Source: CAIKZZ01 sp035524595
GTDB taxonomy: Bacteria; Pseudomonadota; Gammaproteobacteria; Steroidobacterales; Steroidobacteraceae
Direction: 5' to 3'
Assembly (NCBI GenBank): GCA_035524595.1
Contig: DATKOP010000013.1
Coordinates: forward strand, 1 to 20,596
Length of the DNA stretch: 20,596 nucleotides
The position numbers and the translations under genes are program-made. Shown one piece after another: positions 7,209 through 14,413 of the stretch. The notes beneath the pieces were generated by a model that saw only the letters and a program-made list of their open reading frames with translations, was not told the origin of the DNA and searched no databases. How positions within the stretch are numbered: the first letter of the stretch is position 1; every line of letters starts with the position of its first letter.

Positions 7209-7224
7209 GCGCGGCCGGCCGCGC
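7209..7224. terminator. GC palindrome between convergent genes, possible terminator
   Basis: GCGCGGCCGGCCGCGC is a perfect 16-nt palindrome immediately after the repressor stop codon and 14 nt before the stop codon of the convergent TPR gene. It could form a hairpin in either transcript. Neither side has a convincing U tract, so intrinsic termination is doubtful. Confidence 0.35.
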
Positions 7225-7238
7225 GCCGGGCCCTTCGT

Positions 7239-8699
7239 TCAGCTCTTGGGCTGGCGGAAGCTCTCCCGGTAGCGCACCTGCTCGGTGGCCACCGCCTTGC
7301 CGTCGACGAAGCGCGGCCGGTAGATCGCGTGGCCGATCGCGTACAGGAACGCCGAGCGCTGCGTGTCGCTCGCGTCGCCCTCGGTGATCTTCGGGTCGTG
7401 CACCCGCCCGGCCTCGGTCACCGTGAACTCGGCGACCGCGTACTTCTCGACGTACAGCGCCGCCGGCTGGTCGCGGTAGCGCGTGCTCGCGGCCGGGTGG
7501 CGGTACAGCAGCAGCCCGGGCCGCGACAGCGGGCCCTCGGCGGACTCGGCGCCGCCGGCGGCGTCCGCCGGCACGAGCGGCAGCGCGCGCTGGTAGTAGG
7601 GCAGCGCGCGCTCCGGCCGGCCGGCGAGCAGCTGCCAGTCGCCGAGGTCGACCAGTACCACGGCGAGCGCCAGCGGCGCCGGCGGCTCGAGGTGCTCGGC
7701 GAGCGCGAGCGCGTGCTCGAGCGCCTCCTGGCCCGCCGAGTCGAGCACGTAGTCGGGCCCGAAGGCCGACTGCCCGCGGCGCATCGGGTCGAGATCGAGC
7801 GCGCTCTGCAGCGGCGGCAGCTCGCCCGGCCGCGGCGGCGGCGGCGGCTCGACGCCCTCCTGGAAGTCGAGCCGGTAGGTCTCGGCGATGCCGCGCAGGG
7901 CGACGATCTGGCCGAGCGGGTCCGGGTGCTTGGCGTCGGCGTCGATGCTCTTCAGCCGTTCCCAGGTCTGGCGCGCGGCGACGCGCTGGCCGGTGCTGGT
8001 GTACCAGCGGGCGAGCTGCTGCAGCGCAGGAAAGAGCCGCGGGTCGCCCGTGCCGTACTCGTGCTCGCGGATCTGCAGCGCGTACTGCTCGACCCGGTCG
8101 GCGTCCTTGAAGCGCCCGACCGCGACGTAGCCGTCGATCAGCGGCGTCAGCAGGCTCGCCTGCGCCGGGTTGAACAGGCCGTGGGCGCGCCGGCTGATCG
8201 CGACGGCGCGCTCGAGCAGCGGCACCGCGAGGTCGGAGCGGCCGGTGCTCTCGAAGGTCAGCGCGAGCCCGCGCAGCGGCGCCACCAGCCGCGGCGAGAG
8301 GTCGCCCTGCGCCTCCTCGATCAGGGCCACCGCGCGCGCGTAGGCCTTCTGCGCGGCGACGTAGTCGTGCAGCTCGTAGTGGGTCGCGCCGAGGTTGTTG
8401 AGCGCGCGCGCGAGGTCCGGGTGGCGCGCGTCGAGCTGCTCGGTCAGCGCCACGACGCGCTCGGCGTGCGGCAGCGCCTCGGCGAAGCGGTGAGCGTCGA
8501 AGTCGGCGCGGAACGCCAGGTACTCGGCGTCGCGCTCGGCGGTCGAGGCGGCCGCGGCCGCGGGCGCCGGCGGCGCGGCTGGCGGCGCCGCGCCCGGCGC
8601 ATCGGCGGCGCGCACCACCGCGCCGCCCGCGGCGAGCGCGAGCAGCGACAGGAGGGCGAGCGGCTTCGGCGGGGCGCGCGTCATGCTCGCGCTCATCAT
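7239..8699 (-). CDS. Exported TPR-repeat protein with TonB-like C-terminal domain
   Basis: About 486 residues from ATG 8699; ATG 8684 is also possible and a GTG at 8723 less likely. A hydrophobic segment (PLALLSLLALAAGGAVV) followed by VRAADA looks like a cleaved signal peptide, then an Ala/Pro linker. Residues about 55-260 form tetratricopeptide helices (ALNNLGATHYELHDYVAAQKAYARAV is typical of TPR helices); a further TPR lies near 350-380 (GRPERALPYYQRAL). The last ~80 residues (VAEFTVTEAGRVHDPKI, then AIYRPRFVDGKAV) resemble the TonB C-terminal fold. The protein is probably a periplasmic interaction scaffold. It follows metY by 81 nt on the same strand, with no obvious functional link. The TPR call is firm, the TonB-like call is moderate, and no partner is known. 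Confidence 0.8.
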   Translation of the reverse strand: MMSASMTRAPPKPLALLSLLALAAGGAVVRAADAPGAAPPAAPPAPAAAAASTAERDAEYLAFRADFDAHRFAEALPHAERVVALTEQLDARHPDLARALNNLGATHYELHDYVAAQKAYARAVALIEEAQGDLSPRLVAPLRGLALTFESTGRSDLAVPLLERAVAISRRAHGLFNPAQASLLTPLIDGYVAVGRFKDADRVEQYALQIREHEYGTGDPRLFPALQQLARWYTSTGQRVAARQTWERLKSIDADAKHPDPLGQIVALRGIAETYRLDFQEGVEPPPPPRPGELPPLQSALDLDPMRRGQSAFGPDYVLDSAGQEALEHALALAEHLEPPAPLALAVVLVDLGDWQLLAGRPERALPYYQRALPLVPADAAGGAESAEGPLSRPGLLLYRHPAASTRYRDQPAALYVEKYAVAEFTVTEAGRVHDPKITEGDASDTQRSAFLYAIGHAIYRPRFVDGKAVATEQVRYRESFRQPKS

Positions 8700-8780
8700 G
8701 CCGCGCGCCGTCCCGCGCGTCACGCCGCCGGCCGCCGGGCCCGTCGCGCGGCGGCGGGGCGCGCGGCCCCGCCCGCGCCC

Positions 8781-10061
8781 TCAGACCGCGGCCAGCGCCT
8801 GCTCGAGGTCGGCGCGCAGGTCGTTGATGTGCTCGATGCCGACCGACAGGCGCACCATGTCCTCGCTGACGCCGGCCGCCTCGAGCTCGGCGGCGCCCAG
8901 CTGGCGATGCGTGGTGCTGGCCGGGTGGCAGGCGAGCGACTTCGCGTCGCCGATGTTGACGAGGCGCGTGAACAGCCCGAGCGCGTCCTGGAAGCGCGCG
9001 CCGCCGGCGCGGCCGCCGTCGACGCCGAAGGTCAGGATCCCCGACGCCCGGCCGCCGAGGTAGCGGCGCGCGAGCGCGTGGCCGGGATCGCCCTCGAGGC
9101 CCGCGTAGCGCACCCACCTCACCTTCGGGTGCTTCTCGAGGTAGCGCGCGATCGCGAGCGCGTTGTCGCAGATCCGGTCCATGCGCAGCGCCAGCGTCTC
9201 GATGCCCTGCAGGATCAGGAAGCTGTTGAACGGCGAGATCGCCGCGCCCATGTTCCGCAGCGGCACGACCCGCGCCCGGCCGATGTAGGCCGCCGGGCCG
9301 AAGGCCTGGGTGTAGACCACGCCGTGATACGAGACGTCCGGCGTGTTGAGGCGCGGGTACTTGTCGGCATGCCGCTCCCACGGGAACTTGCCGCTGTCGA
9401 CCAGCACGCCGCCGATCGAGTTGCCGTGGCCGCCGAGGTACTTGGTCAGCGAGTGCACGACGATGTCGGCGCCGTGCTCGAACGGCCGGCACAGCGCCGG
9501 CGTCGGCACGGTGTTGTCGACGATCAGCGGCACGCCGTGGCGGTGCGCGATCGCGGCCAGCGCCTCGAAGTCGGTGATGTTGCCGAGCGGGTTGCCGACC
9601 GACTCGCAGAAGATCGCGCGCGTGCCGGCGTCGATCTGGCGCTCGAAGCTGTGCGGGTCGCGATGGTCGCCGAAGCGCACGCCGATGCCGAACTGCGGCA
9701 GCGTGTGCGCGAACAGGTTGTAGGTGCCGCCGTACAGTGTCGCCGAGCTGACGATGTTCTGGCCGGCCTCGACGATCGTCTGGATCGCGTAGGTGATCGC
9801 GGCCTGGCCCGAGGCGAGGCCGAGCGCGCCGACGCCGCCCTCGAGCGCCGCGACGCGCTTCTCGAGCACGTCGGTGGTCGGGTTCATGATCCGCGTGTAG
9901 ATGTTGCCGGCGACCTTGAGGTCGAAGAGGTCGGCGCCGTGCTGCGTGTCGTCGAAGGCGTACGAGGTGGTCTGGTAGATCGGCACCGCGACCGCCTTGG
10001 TGGTCGGCTCGGGCGCGTAGCCGCCGTGAACGGCGAGGGTTTCGAGCTGCATGGCGGGCAT
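8781..10061 (-). CDS. metY: O-acetylhomoserine sulfhydrylase (aminocarboxypropyltransferase)
   Basis: A 426-residue cytosolic PLP enzyme that makes homocysteine from O-acetylhomoserine and sulfide in methionine synthesis; many family members also act on O-acetylserine. It opens with the family signature LETLAVHGGY, has the cofactor Asp in IVDNTV (Asp182) and the PLP-binding Lys in HSLTKYLGGHG (Lys207). The MetY-specific segment SPFNSFLILQGIETLALRMDR and the C-terminal RLSVGIEHINDL are present. Length fits the MetY branch rather than the shorter MetB/MetC (about 390). ATG 10061 or 10052 are both possible; longer starts lack homologous features. A good promoter lies 20-50 nt upstream, so it is probably transcribed independently of the 5'-nucleotidase gene. 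No other methionine genes are in the window. Confidence 0.95.
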   Translation of the reverse strand: MPAMQLETLAVHGGYAPEPTTKAVAVPIYQTTSYAFDDTQHGADLFDLKVAGNIYTRIMNPTTDVLEKRVAALEGGVGALGLASGQAAITYAIQTIVEAGQNIVSSATLYGGTYNLFAHTLPQFGIGVRFGDHRDPHSFERQIDAGTRAIFCESVGNPLGNITDFEALAAIAHRHGVPLIVDNTVPTPALCRPFEHGADIVVHSLTKYLGGHGNSIGGVLVDSGKFPWERHADKYPRLNTPDVSYHGVVYTQAFGPAAYIGRARVVPLRNMGAAISPFNSFLILQGIETLALRMDRICDNALAIARYLEKHPKVRWVRYAGLEGDPGHALARRYLGGRASGILTFGVDGGRAGGARFQDALGLFTRLVNIGDAKSLACHPASTTHRQLGAAELEAAGVSEDMVRLSVGIEHINDLRADLEQALAAV

Positions 10062-10081
10062 CCGCTGCTGAGGGCAGGACC

Positions 10082-10110
10082 TTATAAGGGCGGTGGCGCG
10101 CGGCCGGCAA
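10082..10110 (-). promoter_or_regulatory. Sigma70-like promoter for metY
   Basis: On the minus strand TTGCCG (10110-10105) is followed after 17 nt by TTATAA (10087-10082). The -10 region is embedded in the perfect palindrome CCTTATAAGG (10080-10089), standing out in a GC-rich context. Transcription would start near 10075, a few nucleotides ahead of the metY start. Confidence 0.5.
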
Positions 10111-10121
10111 GCGGCCGCCGG

Positions 10122-10148
10122 CAACAAACGGTTATGGGACGATAACCG
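10122..10148 (-). terminator. Probable intrinsic terminator after the 5'-nucleotidase gene
   Basis: The minus strand reads CGGTTAT, a 6-nt loop, ATAACCG, then TTTGTTG. The perfect 7-bp stem begins 9 nt after the nucleotidase stop codon. The T tract is short and interrupted, so strength is uncertain, but the place is right. Confidence 0.5.
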
Positions 10149-10157
10149 CGCCGCCGG

Positions 10158-11957
10158 CTAGCGCTGCGCGAACGGCCGCACCCGGCCGTCGGGCGCGACC
10201 TTCAGCGGGCCCGGTGCGCTGCGGATGTAGGCCTCGAGCGCCGCGATGTCGGTCGTGAGCCCGGTCGCGCCGGTGCCCTCGGCGAGCACCGAGTAGTGGT
10301 CGCCGCCGCCGACCAGGAAGTCGTTGGCGACCACGCTGTAGCGCCGCGCGGGCTCGATGGCGTCGCCGTGCGCGTCGTCCGCCGCGAGCACGCGCTGGCC
10401 GGCGGGCCGCCCGAGGTCGTAGACGTAGCGCAGCCCCGACACCCTGAGGAAGCGCGGCGTGGCCGCGTTCGGGCCGGACCACTGCTGCTCGAGCAGCCGC
10501 AGCACCTGCTCGCCGGTCAGCGTCAGGCGCACCAGCGTGTTGCCGAAGGGGTGGACGTCGAACACCGCCGCGAACGTGATCGGCCCCGCCTCGAGGTCGT
10601 TCCTGAGGCCGCCCGCGTTGACGAACGCGAGCTCGGTGCCGGCCACCGCGCGCTGCGCGTCGGCGACGAAGTCGCCGAGCGCCGACTCGGGGTCGGTGGG
10701 CTCGCCGCGGCGGATCGCGGTCTCGGCGCTGCCGAGCAGCCGGCCGCCGACCGCGGCGGTGGCCTTGACGGCGCTGTCGACGATGCGCTCGACCCTGCGG
10801 GACGGGTCGCGGCCCGGCCCCTCGTCGCCCCAGGTGGTCTCGATGCGCGCGGACTTCGCGATCACGGCGCCGGTCTTGACGTTCAGCACCAGGTCGATGG
10901 CGCTGTAGGCGGTGCCGTAGGAGCGCGCCTGGGTGACCAGCGCGAGCGTGCCGTCCTTGAGCGGCACCAGCACGTTGTTCGGCTTGTGGGTGTGGCCGGC
11001 GACCACCACGTCGATGCCGCCGTCGAGGTCGCGCAGCACGGCGGCGAGCCGGCCGCGCAGCTCCTCGACCGGCCGCGGCGCCGGTTGCGGCGTCACCGGC
11101 GCCGTCAGCCCCTCGTGGATCAGCAGCACGATCGTGTGCACGCCGCGCTCGCGCAGCGCCGCGACCGCGGCGTTGATCGGCGCGGCCTCCGGGAGGAACT
11201 GCAGGTCCCTGATCCGCTCGGGCACCACCAGCGCCGCCGTCTCGGCGGTCACCGCGCCGACCACGCCGATGCGCACGCCGCCGAGGTCGACGATGACCGA
11301 GGGCGGCACGAGCGGCTGCTGGCCGTCGCGCCGCACGACGTTGGCGGCGACAAAGGGGATGTGCATGCCGGCCCAGTCGTGCCCGAACACCGGCCCGTCC
11401 GGGTGCTTGCCGCCGTACAGGAGCCGCTCGAGCTCGGCCGTGCCGCGGTCGAACTCGTGGTTGCCGAGCGTCGCGACGACGTGGCAGCGGGTCAGCACCG
11501 GGCCGGCCGCGGCCGCGGCCTCGCGCCGCAGCAGCGGGCAGTCGCCGTCGGCGAGCTCGTTCAGGATCGCCATGGTCGGCTCGTCGCGCAGGAGTGCCGA
11601 GGCGATCGCGCTGCCGCCGATCGCGTCGCCCGCCAGCAGCGTCAGCGTGCGGCCGGGATGCTCGGAGCGCTCGGTGGCGAGGTAGGAGGCGAGCACCGCG
11701 GCGCCGCCGATCGGGCGGCTCGAGTCCGCGCCGCGCGCGCGCAAGTGCCGCTCGAGCTGGCCGTGCAGGTCGTTGATGCCGACGATGCGCACCACCACGG
11801 TGGTCTCGGGACTCGCGGTGCTGCGCCAGGCGATGGTCGCGGCGCCGTCGCGGCGCTCGCGGAGCTCGTCGGCCTGCTGGGCGGCGAGCGGCAGCGCCGC
11901 GCCCCAGAGGCCGAGGCCGAGCGACAGGGTCAGGGCGAGGCGCCGTCGATCGGTCAT
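10158..11957 (-). CDS. Periplasmic 5'-nucleotidase / 2',3'-cyclic phosphodiesterase family (UshA-type)
   Basis: A 599-residue exported metallophosphoesterase. After a signal peptide (MTDRRR, hydrophobic core, ALPLAAQQA) the N-terminal dinuclear-metal domain carries all expected motifs: NDLHGQ (Asp63, His65), GDAIGG (Asp111), GNHEFDRG (Asn166, His167), IHEG (His281) and GHTH (His322, His324). The C-terminal substrate domain shows NAGGLRNDL, HPFGNTLV and ANDFLVGGGDHYS, typical of nucleotide binding. It likely dephosphorylates extracellular nucleotides for purine and phosphate salvage. ATG 11957 was chosen because the signal peptide begins there. It is divergent from the dedA-type gene across 95 nt, and a terminator-like hairpin follows its stop. 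The exact substrate (5'-nucleotides, cyclic nucleotides or UDP-sugars) is open. Confidence 0.92.
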   Translation of the reverse strand: MTDRRRLALTLSLGLGLWGAALPLAAQQADELRERRDGAATIAWRSTASPETTVVVRIVGINDLHGQLERHLRARGADSSRPIGGAAVLASYLATERSEHPGRTLTLLAGDAIGGSAIASALLRDEPTMAILNELADGDCPLLRREAAAAAGPVLTRCHVVATLGNHEFDRGTAELERLLYGGKHPDGPVFGHDWAGMHIPFVAANVVRRDGQQPLVPPSVIVDLGGVRIGVVGAVTAETAALVVPERIRDLQFLPEAAPINAAVAALRERGVHTIVLLIHEGLTAPVTPQPAPRPVEELRGRLAAVLRDLDGGIDVVVAGHTHKPNNVLVPLKDGTLALVTQARSYGTAYSAIDLVLNVKTGAVIAKSARIETTWGDEGPGRDPSRRVERIVDSAVKATAAVGGRLLGSAETAIRRGEPTDPESALGDFVADAQRAVAGTELAFVNAGGLRNDLEAGPITFAAVFDVHPFGNTLVRLTLTGEQVLRLLEQQWSGPNAATPRFLRVSGLRYVYDLGRPAGQRVLAADDAHGDAIEPARRYSVVANDFLVGGGDHYSVLAEGTGATGLTTDIAALEAYIRSAPGPLKVAPDGRVRPFAQR

Positions 11958-12017
11958 GGGGTCGGTCTCCGCGCAGCCAGGGCCAGGGGCCGGCGGCGCG
12001 CGCCTGACCCCGGCGGC

Positions 12018-12023
12018 ATTATC
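12018..12023 (-). promoter_or_regulatory. Possible -10 box for the 5'-nucleotidase gene
   Basis: GATAAT on the minus strand (12023-12018) matches five of six -10 consensus positions and lies about 60 nt ahead of the ATG at 11957. No good -35 box is seen upstream, so an activator may be needed, or the match may be chance. Confidence 0.3.
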
Positions 12024-12052
12024 GGGTAAGGTGCCGGCCGACACACGGGGGC

Positions 12053-12673
12053 GTGACGGTGCTGAAGGCGATGATCGACTGGTACCTCGGCGCGCTCGAC
12101 TCGGGCGGCTACGGGCTGGTGGCGCTCCTGATGGCGGTGGAGAGCTCGATCGTGCCGCTGCCGTCGGAGCTCGTGATCCCGCCGGCCGCCCACCTCGCGG
12201 TCACCACCGGCCGCATGAGCCTGCCGGGCATCGTCGCGGCCGGCGCGATCGGCTCCTGGCTCGGCTCGAGCGTCATGTACGCGGCGGCACGGCTCCTCGG
12301 CCGGCCGCTGGTGGTGCGCTACGGGCGCTACCTGCTCGTGCCGCCGGCCAAGCTCGAGGCCGCCGAGCGCTGGTCGGCGAGCTACGGCGGCTACGGCGTG
12401 TTCGCGGCGCGGCTGCTGCCCGTGATCCGCCACCTGATCGGCATCCTGGCCGGCATCGTGCGGCTGCGCTACGGCCGGTTCAGCGTCGTGACGCTCGCCG
12501 GCTCGGCGATCTGGTCGGCGGTGCTGTGCTGGCTCGGCGTCGTCGCCGGCGCCGACCAGGCCCTGCTCGCCGGCGACCTGCACCGCGTCACGCTCTGGCT
12601 GGCCGCCGTGGTCGCGGTGCTCGGCGTGCTCTACTGGCTGTTCGTCCACCGCCAGATGCGGCGCCGCCACTGA
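12053..12673 (+). CDS. DedA-family membrane protein
   Basis: A 206-residue inner-membrane protein of the DedA/VTT superfamily, members of which act in lipid flipping (undecaprenyl phosphate or phosphatidylethanolamine recycling) and membrane-potential homeostasis. Visible hallmarks are the re-entrant acidic motif MAVESSIVPLPSE (Glu30, Glu39) and the conserved FAARLLPVIRHLIGILAG (Phe117, Arg120, Pro123, Arg126). These are the residues needed for function in characterised family members. Three or more further hydrophobic helices follow, the last at about 178-198, with a basic tail. GTG 12053 follows a G-rich stretch (GGGGG, 12047-12051); ATG 12071 is an alternative. The gene stands alone on the plus strand, and its TGA stop is directly next to the stop of the convergent M28 peptidase gene. 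Confidence 0.93.
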   Translation: MTVLKAMIDWYLGALDSGGYGLVALLMAVESSIVPLPSELVIPPAAHLAVTTGRMSLPGIVAAGAIGSWLGSSVMYAAARLLGRPLVVRYGRYLLVPPAKLEAAERWSASYGGYGVFAARLLPVIRHLIGILAGIVRLRYGRFSVVTLAGSAIWSAVLCWLGVVAGADQALLAGDLHRVTLWLAAVVAVLGVLYWLFVHRQMRRRH

Positions 12674-14329
12674 TCAGCGCGGCGGCGCGAACCTCGTGCC
12701 GAAGAAGTCGCCCGGGTTCCACGCCGGGCGCGCGCGCGCATCCGCCACCTCGCGCACGATGCGCGCGTTGATGCGCGCGAGTGCGGCGAGCGACGGGTAG
12801 TGGATCGGCAGGCCGGCGGCGTCGCTCGGCTGGTGGTAGTGGCGCCGCAGGAACTCCTGGGTGCGCGCGCCGAGGTCGATGGCCGGGTCCAGCGAGCCGG
12901 TGCCGGCGCTCATGTAGATCGACGGGATGCCCTGCCGCACGAACATGTACTGGTCGCTGCGCACGAACACGATCTCCTCGGGCATCGGGTCCGGCGCCAG
13001 CCGGTAGCCCTCGGCGCGCGCGGCGCGCGCCGCGACCGGGCCGAGCGTCGAGTGCTCGGCGCCGAACGCCACCCAGTCGGCGAGCGGCCCGAGCGCGACC
13101 GGCATGTCCATGTTGATGTCCGCGACCAGCGCGCCCCTCGGCACCGTCGGCTGGCGCGCGAACACGTCGCTGCCGAGCAGCCCGCGCTCCTCGGCGGTCA
13201 GCGCGACGAGCAGCACCGAGCGCCGCGGGCGCCTGCCGTCCGCGGCGAGCATGCGGCCGACCTCGAGCATCACGGCGACGCCGGCGGCGTTGTCGAGCGC
13301 GCCGTGGTAGATCGTCTCGCCCTCGACCGCGGCGCCGCGGCCGAGGTGGTCGAGGTGCGCCGACAGCACCACGTACTCGCCGCGCAGCACCGGGTCCGAG
13401 CCCTCGATCAGGCCGACGACGTTGGCGCTCGTCCGCCGCGCGAGCGTCGTCTCGGCGCTCAGCGTGATCCGCCCGGGCAGCGCGAAGTGCTGCGGCCGGC
13501 TCGCGGCCGCGGCCGCGTACGCGGCCTCGAGGTCCTGGCCGGTGGCCGCGAACAGCCGCGCCGCGCCGGCGCGCCCCATCGACGCCACGCCGCGCAGCGC
13601 CGGGAACGAGTCGACCGGCTGGCCGTCGGCGCCGATCCAGCGCATGCCCGGGAACCAGCTGCGCTGCACCAGCCGCTGCCACGGCGTGCGCTCCTCGTCG
13701 ACCGGCGTCAGGATCGAGATCACGCCGACCGCGCCGCGGCGCACGAGCTCCGGCAGCTTGGTCAGCGACGCCGAGTAGTGGGCGCGCGCCTCCGAGTCGA
13801 AGCCCGGCGGCGCGCCGGAAAGCACCACCGCGATCTTGCCCGCGAGGTCGGCGCCCGCGAAGTCGTCGTAGCCGCGCTCGGGCGCGCTGACGCCGAAGCC
13901 GACGAACTCGGCCGGCGCCGTGACGCTCGAGCGCGGCGCCGCGTAGATGCGCCCCGGCAGGAAGTCGACGCCGCTCTCGAGCCGGGTCGTCGCGCCGTCG
14001 CGCTCGATCACGAGGCCCCCGGCCGGGATCACCGCGCTCCCCTCGAGCAGCTCGAGCGGCTGGAACCAGCCGCCGCCGGTGCCGGCCGGCCGCGCGCCGA
14101 GCGCCGCGAGCTCGGCGGCGACGTAGCGCGCCGCGAGGTCGTAGCCGCGGCTGCCGGCCGCGCGGCCCTCGAGCAGGTCGTCGGCGAGGAACTCGACGTG
14201 CGCGCGGATCCGGGTCGCGGCCGCGTCGGCGGCGGCGGTCGCCGCCGGCGGCCGCGGCGGCGACGGCGGCGCGGCGGGGGCGGCGAGCGCGCCGAGGCAG
14301 AGCGTCAGGGCGAGGGCGCGACGAGGCAT
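12674..14329 (-). CDS. Secreted M28-family metallopeptidase with PA domain
   Basis: A 551-residue zinc aminopeptidase-type enzyme. The signal peptide (MPRRALALTLCLGALAAPAA) is followed by a Pro/Ala linker. A protease-associated insert lies at about 120-250 (VGFGVSAPERGYDDFAGADL; KIAVVLSGAPPGFD). The catalytic domain shows SAHLDHLG (His325, Asp327), GALDNAAG (Asp346), TAEERGLLGS (Glu380 catalytic, Glu381 ligand), NMDM (Asp408) and HYHQPSD (His499), which completes the two-zinc site. It probably trims peptides in the periplasm or outside the cell. The start is well fixed by AGGAG at 14340-14336, 6 nt from the ATG. It follows hrpB by 84 nt on the same strand. Substrate specificity cannot be deduced. 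Confidence 0.93.
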   Translation of the reverse strand: MPRRALALTLCLGALAAPAAPPSPPRPPAATAAADAAATRIRAHVEFLADDLLEGRAAGSRGYDLAARYVAAELAALGARPAGTGGGWFQPLELLEGSAVIPAGGLVIERDGATTRLESGVDFLPGRIYAAPRSSVTAPAEFVGFGVSAPERGYDDFAGADLAGKIAVVLSGAPPGFDSEARAHYSASLTKLPELVRRGAVGVISILTPVDEERTPWQRLVQRSWFPGMRWIGADGQPVDSFPALRGVASMGRAGAARLFAATGQDLEAAYAAAAASRPQHFALPGRITLSAETTLARRTSANVVGLIEGSDPVLRGEYVVLSAHLDHLGRGAAVEGETIYHGALDNAAGVAVMLEVGRMLAADGRRPRRSVLLVALTAEERGLLGSDVFARQPTVPRGALVADINMDMPVALGPLADWVAFGAEHSTLGPVAARAARAEGYRLAPDPMPEEIVFVRSDQYMFVRQGIPSIYMSAGTGSLDPAIDLGARTQEFLRRHYHQPSDAAGLPIHYPSLAALARINARIVREVADARARPAWNPGDFFGTRFAPPR

Positions 14330-14335
14330 GATCCG

Positions 14336-14340
14336 CTCCT
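14336..14340 (-). promoter_or_regulatory. Ribosome-binding site for the M28 peptidase
   Basis: AGGAG on the minus strand lies 6 nt before ATG 14329. It settles this start over the longer in-frame extension upstream. Confidence 0.75.
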
Positions 14341-14413
14341 GTAACGGGGGCGGTGGCAGTCTGCCCGATCGCCGCCGGCGGGTCACCGGCGGCGCGACGC
14401 GCGCCGGCCGGCC

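Noticed and set aside
7329..10145. A 938-codon open frame on the plus strand opposite the TPR and metY genes
   Set aside because: Same artefact: Arg/Ala/Val/Asp-rich with no motif, while metY and TPR motifs are clear on the minus strand.
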